A stretch of DNA of 64,000 bases. Origin: Prosopocoilus inquinatus. Its lineage: Eukaryota; Arthropoda; Insecta; Coleoptera; Lucanidae. Numbering within the stretch: position 1 is the stretch's first letter; every line of letters begins with the position of its first letter. Below are positions 1-9,884 of this stretch, in pieces. The notes beneath the pieces are model-generated. The model had not been told where the DNA came from. It made no database searches and saw nothing but the letters and a program-made list of their open reading frames with translations. The stretch is from NCBI GenBank assembly GCA_036172665.1, contig CM069876.1, forward strand, positions 50,127,001 to 50,191,000, in the 5' to 3' direction. Both the position numbers and the translations under genes were made by a program.

Positions 1-1029
1 TACGGTTCAAAATTCCGTTTATTTTTTAAGAATCCCGTTTTTTTTTTTTTTTAATTTTGACGACGCCGCGTGATCAATCGCGTTCAAGTTAAACGATTCG
101 TCGGGTGCGCGGCGTCGCAAACGCTTTGTTAAACAAAATACGGGCCCCGTTTTTCGATTTTCGTCGTCATTCGATTCGTAATTTGTTCGCGATGATATCG
201 ATTCGCGTTTGATTTCATTCGAATTGAAAAGTACTTGCGTGACCTTGAATAGTGTTAGTACAAACGGCTTGTAAAACGTAGTAAGTCGATTGGGCCTATA
301 AGAAAAAAGCGCGCGTGAATACAACTTGGTCCACCGAGGGCGCGGCGATTTGGAAAAAAGGAAAAAAATTTTATTTTTTTTTGTTGACGTCACCCCAGTC
401 AATTCGATTTGTATTTTTTTGTTTTGTTTTGTTTTTTTTTTCTTCTTTTTGGATGCTTATACGTACACGTTTGGAAATTTCGAGATGGAGAAAATTCCTT
501 CGCGGGCGGCGTTCCCAAATGCAATTAAGTTTTAGGTTCCCGAAGGCGTTTCTTCATTTCCACGGACCGAGTTGGCTTCCACTTACGTGTACGAGTATCG
601 GGGGGGAACGTGTTCGAGTTTGACAGCGTCGCGACGCACCACCGCCGCAGCGTTCACCGACGCCTGTTTCCAGCCTCTTGGCGGACGCAACTATTTACAG
701 GCCGAGTGCAATGCCAGGAGCTTCGGATTTGCGCGCAGGAGCAGAGGGCAGGCGCACGTGTGCGTCGCATTCATGTTTTCACCTCTTCCTTTCTCTCTTT
801 GCATGTTCGCATATCATTCTATTTTTTTTTTATAGATAAGAAACACTTTCCTTATTATTATCGGACGAAGAAATAAAAAAAAAATGGGAGTTCCTCTTAA
901 AAACTCGTTTAGTTGACGTTAATTGCGTACCTAACCTCAAAATACTTCAATACGTCATTAGTCATGACTCACGACAACAGAGAAGGAGGAGGAAAAAAAT
1001 CTATTTTTTCCCCCCTCAAAGTTTAAGTA
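1..1029. other. No recognisable gene; poly-T rich left edge
   Basis: Long T tracts near 40-52 and 365-441 dominate the left part. A GC-rich stretch at about 600-770 stays open on the + strand, but it has no recognisable domain and no clear exon boundaries. I see no repeat relationship to the array that starts just to the right. Confidence 0.4.
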
Positions 1030-4000
1030 TACATAATTCCGTTGTTTTACGGCAGCGATGGAACGCTCTTAAAAAAAAAAATGAGTTGCGGTCTTGGGCA
1101 GACGTCGTCGACGCCCGGTAAGGGTAGCGGCGATCTCTTTCAGAATTTACTGTTTCGCGTAAGAATTCCGATTTCTCTACATTTATATAATTTCGAATTA
1201 AAAAATAAATCGCGATCGCGACACGCAAAACAAAACGTGTGAGAGAGATCGGTCTTAAAATATTACAGGCTCGTACTCTCTTAAATTAGGGAGTAGGAAA
1301 AACACAAAAGGCGGACGAAAAATAAAGAATCCGTTATTTAGATTTGTTGAAATTTGAAAATATACGGAATTCCGGTTTCTTACAGCGACAATGGAATACT
1401 TAAACAAAAAAAAAAAACTGGATTGTGGTCTAGGGCAGACCTCGTCGGCGCGCTGTAAGTGGCGATCGATCTCCTTAAAAATTGTCTTAAAATTGTAGGA
1501 ACAACAGAAAAGGAAGAAGAAGAAGACAAATGATGAATCCTTTCTTAATTTAATCATTTTTTTTTTTTATTTGAAACAGAATGCAGGATTTCGGTTTCTT
1601 ACAGCCGGGATAGAATACTAATAAAAAAATTGGATTGCGGTCCTGGATAGACGTCGGCGTCGGCGCGCAATGAAATGGCAATCTCTTACAAATTTGTTTT
1701 GTGTAAGAATTCAGATTTGTGTACATTTAAAAAATAAATCGCAAACTCGAAACCCAAAACCGAACGTGTGAGAGATTCAAGTTTAAAACGTGCAGAATTT
1801 CGATTTTTTGCAGCTGCGACAGAATACTTAATCAAAAAAGTTGGATCGCGGCGGTCTTGGGCAGACGACGTCGGCGCGCAACAAGTGGCGATCGCTTTCA
1901 AAATTTTCTTAAAATTGTAAACAAAAAAGTTGAATTGTGGCGGTCCTGGGAAGACGTCGTCGGCGCGTAATAAGTGGCGATCTCTTTAAAAATTGTCTCA
2001 AAAAATTTTAGGAATAACAGAAAAGGAAGAAGTAAAATGAATAACCTTTTATTTAATTTAAATTTTTTCTTCAAATTTGAAAGAGACGGAATTGTGGCTT
2101 CCTACAGCTGCGATGGATACTTAAAAAATTTGATCGTGACGGTCTTGGGTGGACGACGTCGGCGCGCAATAAGTGGCGGTCTCTTTAAAAATTGTCTTAA
2201 AATTTTATTAGGAATAACAGAAAAGGGAGTAGAAAAATGAAAATCCCTTTATTGAATTTTTTTTCTAATTCGAAAGAGAAAAAATTTCGCCTTCCTACAG
2301 TTACGATGGACACTTAAAAAAAATTGACTATGACGGTCTTGGGTGGACGACGTCGGCGCGCAATAAGTGGCGATCTTTTACAAAATGTTCTTAAAATTGT
2401 AAACAAAAAAGTTGGATTGTGGCGGTCTTGGGCAGACGTCGTCGGCGCGCAATGAGTGGTGATCGCTTTAAAAATTGTCTTAAAATTTTATTAAGAATAA
2501 CAGAAGAGGGAGTAGAAAAATGAAGAACTCTTTATTGAATTTTTTCTTAATTCGAAAGAGGAAAAATTTCGGCTTCCTACAGTTACGATGGATACTTAAA
2601 AAAAATTGAATCATGACGGTCTTGGGTGGACGACGTCGGCGCGCAATAAGTGGCGATCTCTTTCAAAATTTTTATAAAATTGTAAACAAAAAAGTTGGAT
2701 TGTGACGGTCTTGGGCAGACGTCGTCGGCGCGCAGTAAGTGACGATCTCTTTAAAAATTGTCTTAAAATTTTATCAGGAATAACAGAAAAGGAAGAAGAA
2801 AAATGAATAACCTTTTATTTTTAACATATAAAATAGCGACATCTTACTATCGCTTTTTGACCTAACATTGCAGTAGTATTTTTAATTTTAATTTTTTTTT
2901 CAAACTTGAAAGAGGAAAAATTTCGTCTTCCTACAGTTACGACTGATACTTAAAAAAAGATTGATCGTGACGGTCTTGGGTGGATGACGTCGGCGCACAA
3001 TAAGTGGCGATTTCTTTAAAAATTGTCTTAATTTTAAAATTTTAGGAATAACAAAAAAAGGAAGAAGAAAAATGAATAACCTTTTCTTTAATATAAATTT
3101 TTAATTTTTTAAATTTGAAAGCGGCAGAATTTCGGTTGCTTGAAAAAAAATTGGATCGTGACGGTCTTGGGTGGACGACGTCGGCGCGCACTAGGTGGCG
3201 ATCTCTTTCAAAATTTGCTTAAAATTGTAGCGACAACAGAAGAGAAGGAAGAAAAATGATGAACCCTTTATTTAATTAATTTTTTTTTTTCAAATTTGAA
3301 ACATGCAGTATTTCGGTTTCTTACACCTGCGATAGAATTCGTGAAAACATTAGATTGCGGTCCTGAGCAGACGGCGGCGTGCAATGAAGTGAAAGTCTTT
3401 TTCGAAATTGTTTTGTGTAAGAGTTCAGATTTCCGCACGTTTAAATGCAAATTAAAAAATAAATCGCGGTTTCAAAATGCAAAACGAAACAGGTGAGAGA
3501 TTGGCCTTTAATTAATTTTTTTTTAACTTTGAAATATCCAGAATTCCGGTTTCTTACAGCAGCGATGGAGGACTTAAGAAAAGTGGATTGTGGTCTTGGG
3601 CAGACGTCGGCGTCGGCATCTAATACAAAGTTGCAATCTCTGTCGAAATTGTTTTATAAAGAAAATGAAGAAGAAAAATGAATAACCTTTTATTTAATTC
3701 AATTTTTTTTTTTCAAATTTGAAAGCGGCAGATTTTCGGCTTCTTACAGCTGGGATAGAATGCCTAAAAAAAAATTGGATTGCGGTGGTCTTGGGCAGAC
3801 GTCGTCGACGCGCAATAAGCGGCGATTTCTTTAAAAATTCCCTTAAAAAAATTTTTGGAATAACAGAAAAGGAAGTAGAAAAATGAATAACGCTTTAATT
3901 TAATTTTTTTTTTTCAAATTTGAAAGCGGTAGAATTTCGATTTCTTACAGCCGCGATGGATACTTTAAACAAGCGGATCCTGTCGGTCTTGGGTGGACGA

Positions 4001-4290
4001 CGTCGGCGCGCAGTAAGAGGCGATCTCTTTCAAAATTATCTTAAAATTGTAGGAACAACAGAAAAGGAGGAAGAAGAAGACAAACGATGAACCATTTATT
4101 TAATTTAATTTTGTTCAAATTTGAAACACGCAGAATTTCGCAGAGTTTCTTACGGCTGGGATAGAATGCGCAAAAAAAAATCGGATTGCGGTCCAGGGCG
4201 GACGTCGGCGACGGCGTGCTGCGCAAAGCGGCAACCTCTTTCAAAATTTTCAAAATTGTTTTGTGCAAGAATTCAGATTTCTAGGATAAC
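1030..4290 (+). repeat. Tandem array, ~195-bp unit with ~89-bp short units
   Basis: A core resembling GGTCTTGGGCAGACGTCGTC recurs 17 times, starting near 1091, 1438, 1640, 1854, 1943, 2142, 2336, 2424, 2619, 2708, 2972, 3163, 3360, 3593, 3788, 3985 and 4190. Spacing is mostly 190-205 bp. Three intervals are only 88-89 bp, which implies a truncated sub-unit. Each long unit also has a TTCCTACAGCTGCGATGG-like block before the core and an AATAACAGAAAAGGAAGAAG-like block after it. Copies differ by many substitutions and poly-A/T length changes, so the array is old. The short open frames in it are by-products of the repeat. No ribozyme core or protein domain was found. The strand given is only the reading orientation of the consensus. 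Confidence 0.9.
2823..2885 (+). repeat. Fragment of the hammerhead-repeat unit inserted in array 1
   Basis: The spacing between neighbouring cores here is 264 bp instead of about 197, an excess of about 67 bp. The extra bases contain AGCGACATCTTACTATCGCT followed by TTTTGACCTAACATTGC. That is nearly the same as the stretch at 5638-5674 (and 5212-5241, 6074-6111) just upstream of each hammerhead motif in the second array. A solitary fragment of the ribozyme-bearing unit has therefore inserted or recombined here. Confidence 0.7.
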
Positions 4291-4299
4291 GGGTTATTA

Positions 4300-4322
4300 C
4301 CTAGGATATCAGATATCCTAGG
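4300..4322. repeat. Perfect 23-bp palindrome at the edge of array 1
   Basis: Two 11-base arms, CCTAGGATATC and GATATCCTAGG, surround a single central A. A second, imperfect dyad (CTAGGATAAC, then GGG, then TTATTACCTAGG) overlaps its left side at about 4281-4304. The structure sits exactly where the ~195-bp array loses similarity, so it may mark a recombination or insertion junction. Confidence 0.8.
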
Positions 4323-4965
4323 AATCGCCGCTCTTTGCTAATAATAATAATAATAATCATCATTTCTTTCTTTTTTTTGGCTTTGTTTGGCCAAAGAATA
4401 TATTTCATTCTTCTCTCGTCCTACTCTGTCACCTTTCAAACCCCCGATCGCAAGTTACAGTTTATTTTTTGAAAAAGAAAAAAAAAACTTCAAAACGAAA
4501 ATCCGTGTACACTGCCGTCGACAATTTTGTCTGCCACATTAATTATTAACGGGCGCACGATAACACCACGTTTATTTTAATTATATTTATTTTTTAATTT
4601 AATTTATGTATCTGTCAAGTTCGTCACGCGTATATATAGAGTACCTATCACAATCGATTTGATTCGTCGGCGTGCGATTTCGTTCGGACGCGAACGAATA
4701 ATAAATTACAGACCGGAACGCACTCTCACGTTTCGTAATTTACGCGCCGCGCTCCGATATGTTCACATGCAGATTTAATAAACAGATGTCTGACTAGTCA
4801 TTACTGCGGGCCAAATTTGAGGGCCGAATTTGCATGATTACGCCCCATGTGTGCGTGCGTGTGTTATTTTGCAGCCGGGCGCTCGTTGGCTCCTCGAATT
4901 TCCGGGCAAAACACGCCGTCGTTGTTGTTGTTGTTGTTGTTATTAGACACAGGCGAGTCGATTAT
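4323..4965. other. Non-repetitive spacer with microsatellites
   Basis: Contains an (ATA)n run near 4339-4356 and a (GTT)n run near 4918-4941. Otherwise it is AT-rich sequence without a convincing open frame. A TATATATA-type box near 4631 and a GTGTGCGTGCGTGTG stretch near 4849 are visible but support no gene call. Confidence 0.5.
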
Positions 4966-5257
4966 GCGAAACGCGTGTCAACAAATATCGAATGCCTGCA
5001 TAATTTCGGTTGCTCGTTGCAAATGAATTCCACCGCTCGTTTGTCAACAAATGTTACGCTTCAATCAAAAATTTAATTTTTTTCTACGCAACCAGCAAGA
5101 TCATGTTTCACGCCTCGATTTAGTTTTGTGGTGCAATTCGCAGATGTTTTTTTTTTTACCGGCCATAAATATTTTTTGCTTTGATTTCACCGAACGGTTT
5201 AAACAGCGACGTCTTATGATCGTTTCTTGACCTGACATTGCGTTTTGGTTTGCAGAG

Positions 5258-5335
5258 GAACTCTCGAGCTACGCTTTTGCTGATGAAGCCCCAAGCAGGG
5301 CTGAAACAGCTGCACAGAGGCTGCTCGAGGTTTTC
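5258..5335 (+). ncRNA. Type I hammerhead ribozyme motif, copy 1 (cleavage site mutated)
   Basis: Core CTGATGA at 5280-5286 is followed by stem II, AGCCC (5287-5291) pairing perfectly with GGGCT (5298-5302) around a 6-nt loop, then GAAA at 5303-5306. Stem III is the self-complementary CAGCTG (5307-5312). The site that should read UH is C-A (5313-5314), so the conserved U is lost in this copy. Stem I pairs CTTTTG (5274-5279) with CAGAGG (5315-5320). It continues beyond an internal loop as CTCGAG (5263-5268) with CTCGAG (5324-5329). An internal loop in stem I facing the stem II loop is what natural hammerheads use for tertiary contacts. The first stem II pair is A-U rather than the usual G-C. 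Confidence 0.72.
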
Positions 5336-5707
5336 ACTGCAATCAAAAACGATTTGCAACAATTGTTTTATTTTTGCCATTTGCGAAGCGCGTGTCAACA
5401 AATATCGAAAGCGTGCATAATTTCGGTTGCTCGTTGTAAATGCATTCCGCCGCTTGTTTGTCAACAAACGTTACGCTTCAATCAAAAATTTAATTTTTTT
5501 CTCCGCAAGTACGAAGAGCATGTGTCACGCCTCGATTTAGCTTTGTGGTGTAATTCGCAAGTGTCTTTCTTTTGCATGAATCTTAGAATAAACCGGTCAT
5601 AAACATTTTTTGCTTTGATTTCACCGAACGGTTTAAACAGCGACATCTTATGATCGCTTTTTGACCTGACATTGCGTTTTCGTTTACAGTGGAAGTCTGG
5701 AGATACG

Positions 5708-5765
5708 TCTCTGCTGACGAAGCCCCAAGCAAGGCTGAAACAGCTGTACAGGAGCTGCTCGAGGG
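5708..5765 (+). ncRNA. Type I hammerhead ribozyme motif, copy 2 (core intact)
   Basis: CTGACGA at 5714-5720 fits CUGANGA. Stem II is AGCC (5721-5724) with GGCT (5733-5736). GAAA is at 5737-5740, the palindromic stem III CAGCTG at 5741-5746, then U-A at 5747-5748, with cleavage predicted after A5748. The near part of stem I pairs CTG (5711-5713) with CAG (5749-5751), then continues past a bulged G. The distal stem I is weaker than in copies 1 and 3 because the 5' arm has diverged. A two-pair stem III with a palindromic sequence is typical of hammerheads that act as dimers, as reported for Penelope-like elements and retrozymes. All catalytic-core positions that I can check are present. Confidence 0.72.
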
Positions 5766-6127
5766 ATTCGCTGCGATCAAAAACGATTTGCAACAATTTT
5801 TTTTAATTTTACCATTCGCGAAGCGCGTGTCAACAAATATCGAATGCGTGCATAATTTCAGTTGCTCGTTGCAAATGCATTCCGCCGCTTGTTTGTCAAC
5901 AAATGTTACGATTCAATAAAAAATTCAATTTTTTTCTTCGCAACTACGAAGAGCATGTTCCACGCCTCGATTTAGTTTTGTGGTGTAATTCGCAGATGGT
6001 TTTCTTTTTGCATATATCTTAGAATAAACCGGCCATAAAAATCTTTTGCTTTAATTTCACCGAATGGTTTAAACAGCGACGTCTTATGATCGCTTCTTGA
6101 TCTGACATTGCGTTTTGGTTTGCAGGG

Positions 6128-6209
6128 AAACTCTCGAGCTACGCTTCTGCTGATGAAGCCCCAAATATGGGCAGCTGAAACAGTTGTACAGAGGCTGCTC
6201 GAGGGATTC
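6128..6209 (+). ncRNA. Type I hammerhead ribozyme motif, copy 3 (stem II disturbed)
   Basis: CTGATGA lies at 6150-6156 and GAAA at 6177-6180. CAGTTG (6181-6186) forms stem III, and U-A at 6187-6188 gives a proper cleavage site. Stem I is strong: CTTCTG (6144-6149) pairs with CAGAGG (6189-6194), then CTCGAG (6133-6138) with CTCGAG (6198-6203). Stem II keeps GCCC/GGGC (6158-6161 with 6169-6172), but extra bases at 6173-6176 separate it from GAAA. This probably weakens or abolishes activity. Each copy has a different defect, so the ancestral unit was presumably intact. Confidence 0.68.
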
Positions 6210-6404
6210 ACTGCGATCAAACACGATTCGCAACAATTTTTTTACCATTTTTACCATTTTTCGCAAGGGCATTTCATCGCTTGCTTGGGAACTGGATTGG
6301 AAGTTTATTTTAAAACGTCCAGACGATCGTAAAATTCTAGCGACGGACGTCTCTCTCTTTTTTTTATGATATGAGTTCCCGCGAATTACTATTTTGTTGC
6401 ACGT

Positions 6405-7255
6405 ATTGATGTCGTCACGATTTAATTTTGTGGTGCAATTCGCAAACAGCTCTTTTTTGCACACATCTTGGAATACATCGGCCATGAAATATCGTACGAA
6501 TCGCGACGTTTGGCATGTTTTTTTATTGCCTCAAGCAAACAACATCGCCTCGGAGTTTCTATTTTTGGTTTTGATTGCACCATCTTTCGCAAGCGCATTT
6601 CATCGAAACGAACAGATTAAGTTGCGTTCGCATTTGACATTTCATGCGATCGCTCGTCCCTACGTCAGCTTGCACTCGATTGGGTTTCTGATGTTGTCAC
6701 GATTTAGTTTTGTGGTGCAATTCGCAAACAGCCTTTTCTTTGCATACATCTTAGAACACATTGGCCATGAAATATCGTACGAATCTCGACGTTCGGCATT
6801 TGTTTTATTGCCGCGAGCAAACAACATCGCCGCGGAGTTTATGTTTTTAGCTTTAATTGCACCATCTTTCGTAAGCGCAATTCATCGCAACGAACAGATT
6901 AAGTTGCGTTGGCATTTGACATTTCGTGCGATCGCTCATCCCTAAGTCAGCTTGCACTCGATTGGGTTTCGATGTTGTCACGATTTAGTGTTGTGGTGCA
7001 ATTCGCAAACAGCCTTCTCTTTGCATACATCTTAGAATACATCGGCCATGAAATATCGTACGAATCTCGACGTTCGGCATTTGTTTTATTGCCGCGAGCA
7101 AACAACATCGCCGCGGAGTTTCTGTTTTTGGCTTTAATCGCACCATCTTTCGCAAGCGCATTTCACCGCAACGAACAGATTAAGTTGCGTTCGCATTTGA
7201 CATTTCATGCGATCGCTCATCCCTACGTCAGCTTGTACTCGATTGGGTTTTGATG
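6405..7255 (+). repeat. Tandem array, 282-bp unit, three copies
   Basis: The CACGATTTAGTTTTGTGGTG block recurs at about 6417, 6699 and 6980 (periods 282 and 281). It shares the GATTTAGTTTTGTGGTGCAA segment with the hammerhead array, so the two families are related or have exchanged sequence, but no ribozyme core is present. Because 282 is a multiple of three, one + frame stays open from 6394 to 6945 (183 codons, two ~94-residue hydrophobic repeats). The third copy is one base shorter and continues in another frame (6909-7253). No known domain is recognisable, and I do not call this a gene. Confidence 0.85.
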
Positions 7256-7280
7256 TTGCCACGACGTTTTCGCTTCGTGC

Positions 7281-7730
7281 GTTAGGGGGGGAGTTAAGGT
7301 CAGTTTTGGCTTTATTAATTTGCGACGCGCCTGGAGCACTCAGTCGTCTTGTGGTGTCCCCAGGGCCTGGTTGGTGTAAGCCGAGACTCTGCGGTGTACC
7401 CGCTTGAAGGACGGCACACATTTTGGTTATTGGTGGGGAACCTTTGGGGAGGTTTTCTCGAGTGTACACACGGATTAAACCGACTATACCGTGGCGTACT
7501 TGGATAAATTTGTTTTATTCATGAATCTTAGCGAATATATTCGCGTATATCAATTTTTGAACTCAGTTTGTCAGCTATTGCGTAGCCCTGGAGGACTGAA
7601 ACTCATCCGAATTGTCTCAGCCTCGTCCCCGTTGCTCGGAACGGGTATCTTTGCGACTTACGTTCTCTTTCACTAGCGCAAATTACTATTATTGTGGAAC
7701 TTGTCTTCCTCTTCGCTTACAAGCTTTCTG
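7281..7730. mobile_element. Array-tail module, copy A
   Basis: This segment begins GTTAGGGGGGGAGTTAAGG, just after the 282-bp array ends. It aligns in blocks with 17544-17899: a TTTATTAAYTYG block, a CTGGAGCACTCAGTCG-like block, a TTGTCTCRGCCTCGTCC-like block near 7612, and CTTACAAGCTTT at the end (7716-7727). Its minus strand carries AATAAA at about 7311-7316. In both places the module directly follows an unrelated tandem array. It therefore looks like the terminal part of a mobile element that carries internal tandem repeats. The element class is not recognised. Confidence 0.6.
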
Positions 7731-9300
7731 GAGATGGCGTTTTGTTCTTTTATTTATTTATTTTTTTTGAAAAAAACTGCTCTGCCCCCATTGTTTTTCA
7801 TCTGCGAATGTTTAGGTTACAGCTAAGGTTAGAATTACTTTCGTGCATACGCCCCGCGCCGATACGAAGAGAATCTAACCGTTTTTCCCCTGAAGAACGT
7901 AGAGAGAGCGAAACGTCACTTCGATCGACTGGACCGCCAAAATTTCTCGATGAAACTAATTAATCACCGGTCGCGGTCGGGTCGATTCGGCCTCGCCTTT
8001 CCAAGCAAGCGAACGTGTCTCTAGTTTCTCAGGATGTTAGGAGGCAACTGCCCCCCCCCCCCCCCCTCCTTCCCCGGCTTCCCCAAAATAAATTAGAGGT
8101 TGGCTAAACGAAATTTACTCATCACAGGCGAAATGTTTGGGTCCGTTGCAATTAGTTACCGCTGGCTTCTGTTTACCTAATACAAATTACGCCGAGTCCA
8201 TTAATTAGGAGCGGGGGGGGGGGGGGGGAACTATTGAGAGGATCGGGCGTGCGGTTCGCAAATTAAGACAACGGGGTTGAAAGTTTAATCAGTTTTGCGG
8301 ATGGTGGAGGGAGGGGAGAGGATTATGAGGAGTTTCGTCCCCGTAAGCAACGGAGTTCCAGATTTAAATATCCTCGAATTTTATTTTTATTTGTTTGGGG
8401 GGGGGGGTCTGTCTTATTTCTCTCGTCGTAAATTTCGTGCATTTTTTTTTTAAATCAGCTTTGCCTAAGTTTGTTTGTCACCAAATGGAAAAAAAAAACA
8501 ATGCGGTTCTTGTCGGGACTGGCAAATGAAATTGACAATCGAGTGCCACGATTTAGTTTTGTGGTGCAATTCGCGGACAGTTTTCTTTTGCATACGTTTG
8601 AAAATAAACCGGCTATTAAAAAAATCGTAAGAATCCCGTTATGGAATATTTAAAACTGCGACTTGAAATAACGTGTTCGGCGCCGAACAATAAATAAATG
8701 AATAAGAAAATAATAACGAAACAATTGTTAGCTTGCGGTGATAAGAATGAAACCGGAACGGTTTTAATTAAAATCGAGTCCGGATCTGGGATTCGGGTTT
8801 CTTGCGTTTCCGGCCCACCCCCCTCGACCTCGACTTCTATAAGTCGCCGCAGCCGCCATTAAGATGTATTTATTCATGGAAACTTATAATGAAATTTGCC
8901 GCTCGGCTGAAAATTACGCCGAGAGACAATCGTTCGGAGGTTAATTAAGGCGAGTCTTAGAGACCGAGGAGGAATTCCGAGTCACCAAATCAAGGAGGGC
9001 GATTATTTTTAATACATTATGAAATAGGTTTGCCAATTTGGAAAAACAAAAATTACATGCCGAAACTCGAAACAACCCGAAGAAGCACATTCTGGAATAC
9101 AGATAAGAATTACTGCAAGCCATGAAAAGATAAAGCACGTTTGGTTATGAGGTTGTGGACAAGAAAAACTAAATTTGGACGGACCGCGACATCTATTGAG
9201 GAATAGAATCCGAATGTAGAACGTGACGCAAGTCAAAAGTTTCAAAAATTTTAGATAGTTATGATGTGGAGCGCGGAGGGTGGGAGGGGGGTTGAATCTG
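7731..9300. other. Mostly unique, AT-rich sequence with homopolymer runs
   Basis: Holds a run of 16 C (8051-8066), 16 G (8213-8228) and 11 G (8397-8407). A short solitary relative of the 282-bp unit lies at about 8547-8625 (CGATTTAGTTTTGTGGTGCA at 8549). No open frame with protein-like content was found. Several ATTAATTA-type stretches between the runs look like ordinary intergenic or intronic sequence. Confidence 0.5.
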
Positions 9301-9310
9301 TAACGCCCAA

Positions 9311-9880
9311 ATGCAGATTGCGCGGCGAAAACGAGAAATTCTTGACGTGATTTGCAATTTGGAAGCGCGTCTTATTTCCTCGTCGCAAATTTCTTCCTCG
9401 ATTTCTTTCGAACAATTTTTTTCAAGGTTTCAACTTCGAGAAATAAAAGATTTGCTTCCTCCGATCGCTTCGCGCTCATTTCCGACGGTTGAAATATTTT
9501 TAATCGTTTCGAAGTATTCTCCTTTTGCAAATAAAATTTTGCGTTTCGACAAATTTTATTTGCGACGAGAAGCTTCCGACGAGAAATAGAATTTTCGAAT
9601 AAAGAATGGAGGGGCGCTACGGATACCCGGACTCCCCCCCCTCCCCCACACGCACACACGTGAATTGTATCGCGAAAACGAAAAATTCTCGACGTGACTT
9701 GCGATTTGAAAACGAACGCGTCTTATTTCCTCGTCGTAAATTTCGTGCGATTTTTCTTAATTATATTTTTTCTTCAGTCTATTTTTGGTTTGGTTTTCGG
9801 GCCGATTTAAAGATTCGCTTCGCTTTCGCGGAGCCCTTCATTAACTTGTGTTAATTAATTTTTAATCGATTTCGAATTTC
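9311..9880. repeat. Two diverged copies of a ~350-bp segment
   Basis: The stretch at 9326-9385 (GAAAACGAGAAATTCTTGAC, then TGATTTGCAATTTGGAAGCG and CGTCTTATTTCCTCGTCG) recurs at about 9675-9740 with substitutions. Both copies also carry a G- or C-rich run just before them (9271-9293, 9632-9649). They lead into the ~163-bp array and share its TTTTGCATTTCGAAAAATTT-like block, so they appear to be older relatives of it. Confidence 0.6.
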
Positions 9881-9884
9881 TCGA

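Larger units (their letters stand above)
4966..6300 (+). repeat. Hammerhead-bearing tandem array, ~417-440-bp unit (retrozyme-like)
   Basis: The block beginning GCGAAGCGCGTGTCAACAAA starts at 4966, 5383 and 5819, giving periods of 417 and 436 bp; the last unit fades near 6260-6300. In order, each unit holds that block, a TTTAATTTTTTTC tract, a CGATTTAGTTTTGTGGTGCA block, a TGATTTCACCGAA block, a TGATCGCTTCTTGACC block and then a hammerhead ribozyme motif. The three candidate cleavage positions (after 5314, 5748 and 6188) are 434 and 440 nt apart, so a read-through transcript would be cut to unit length. Unit size, tandem layout and ribozyme type match what has been described for animal retrozymes. 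That identification is an inference from structure. Short open frames inside the unit are not convincing proteins. Confidence 0.8.

Noticed and set aside
5156..6220. Related minus-strand frames in successive hammerhead units
   Set aside because: They run antisense through the ribozyme repeat, have different lengths and frames between units, and match no domain.
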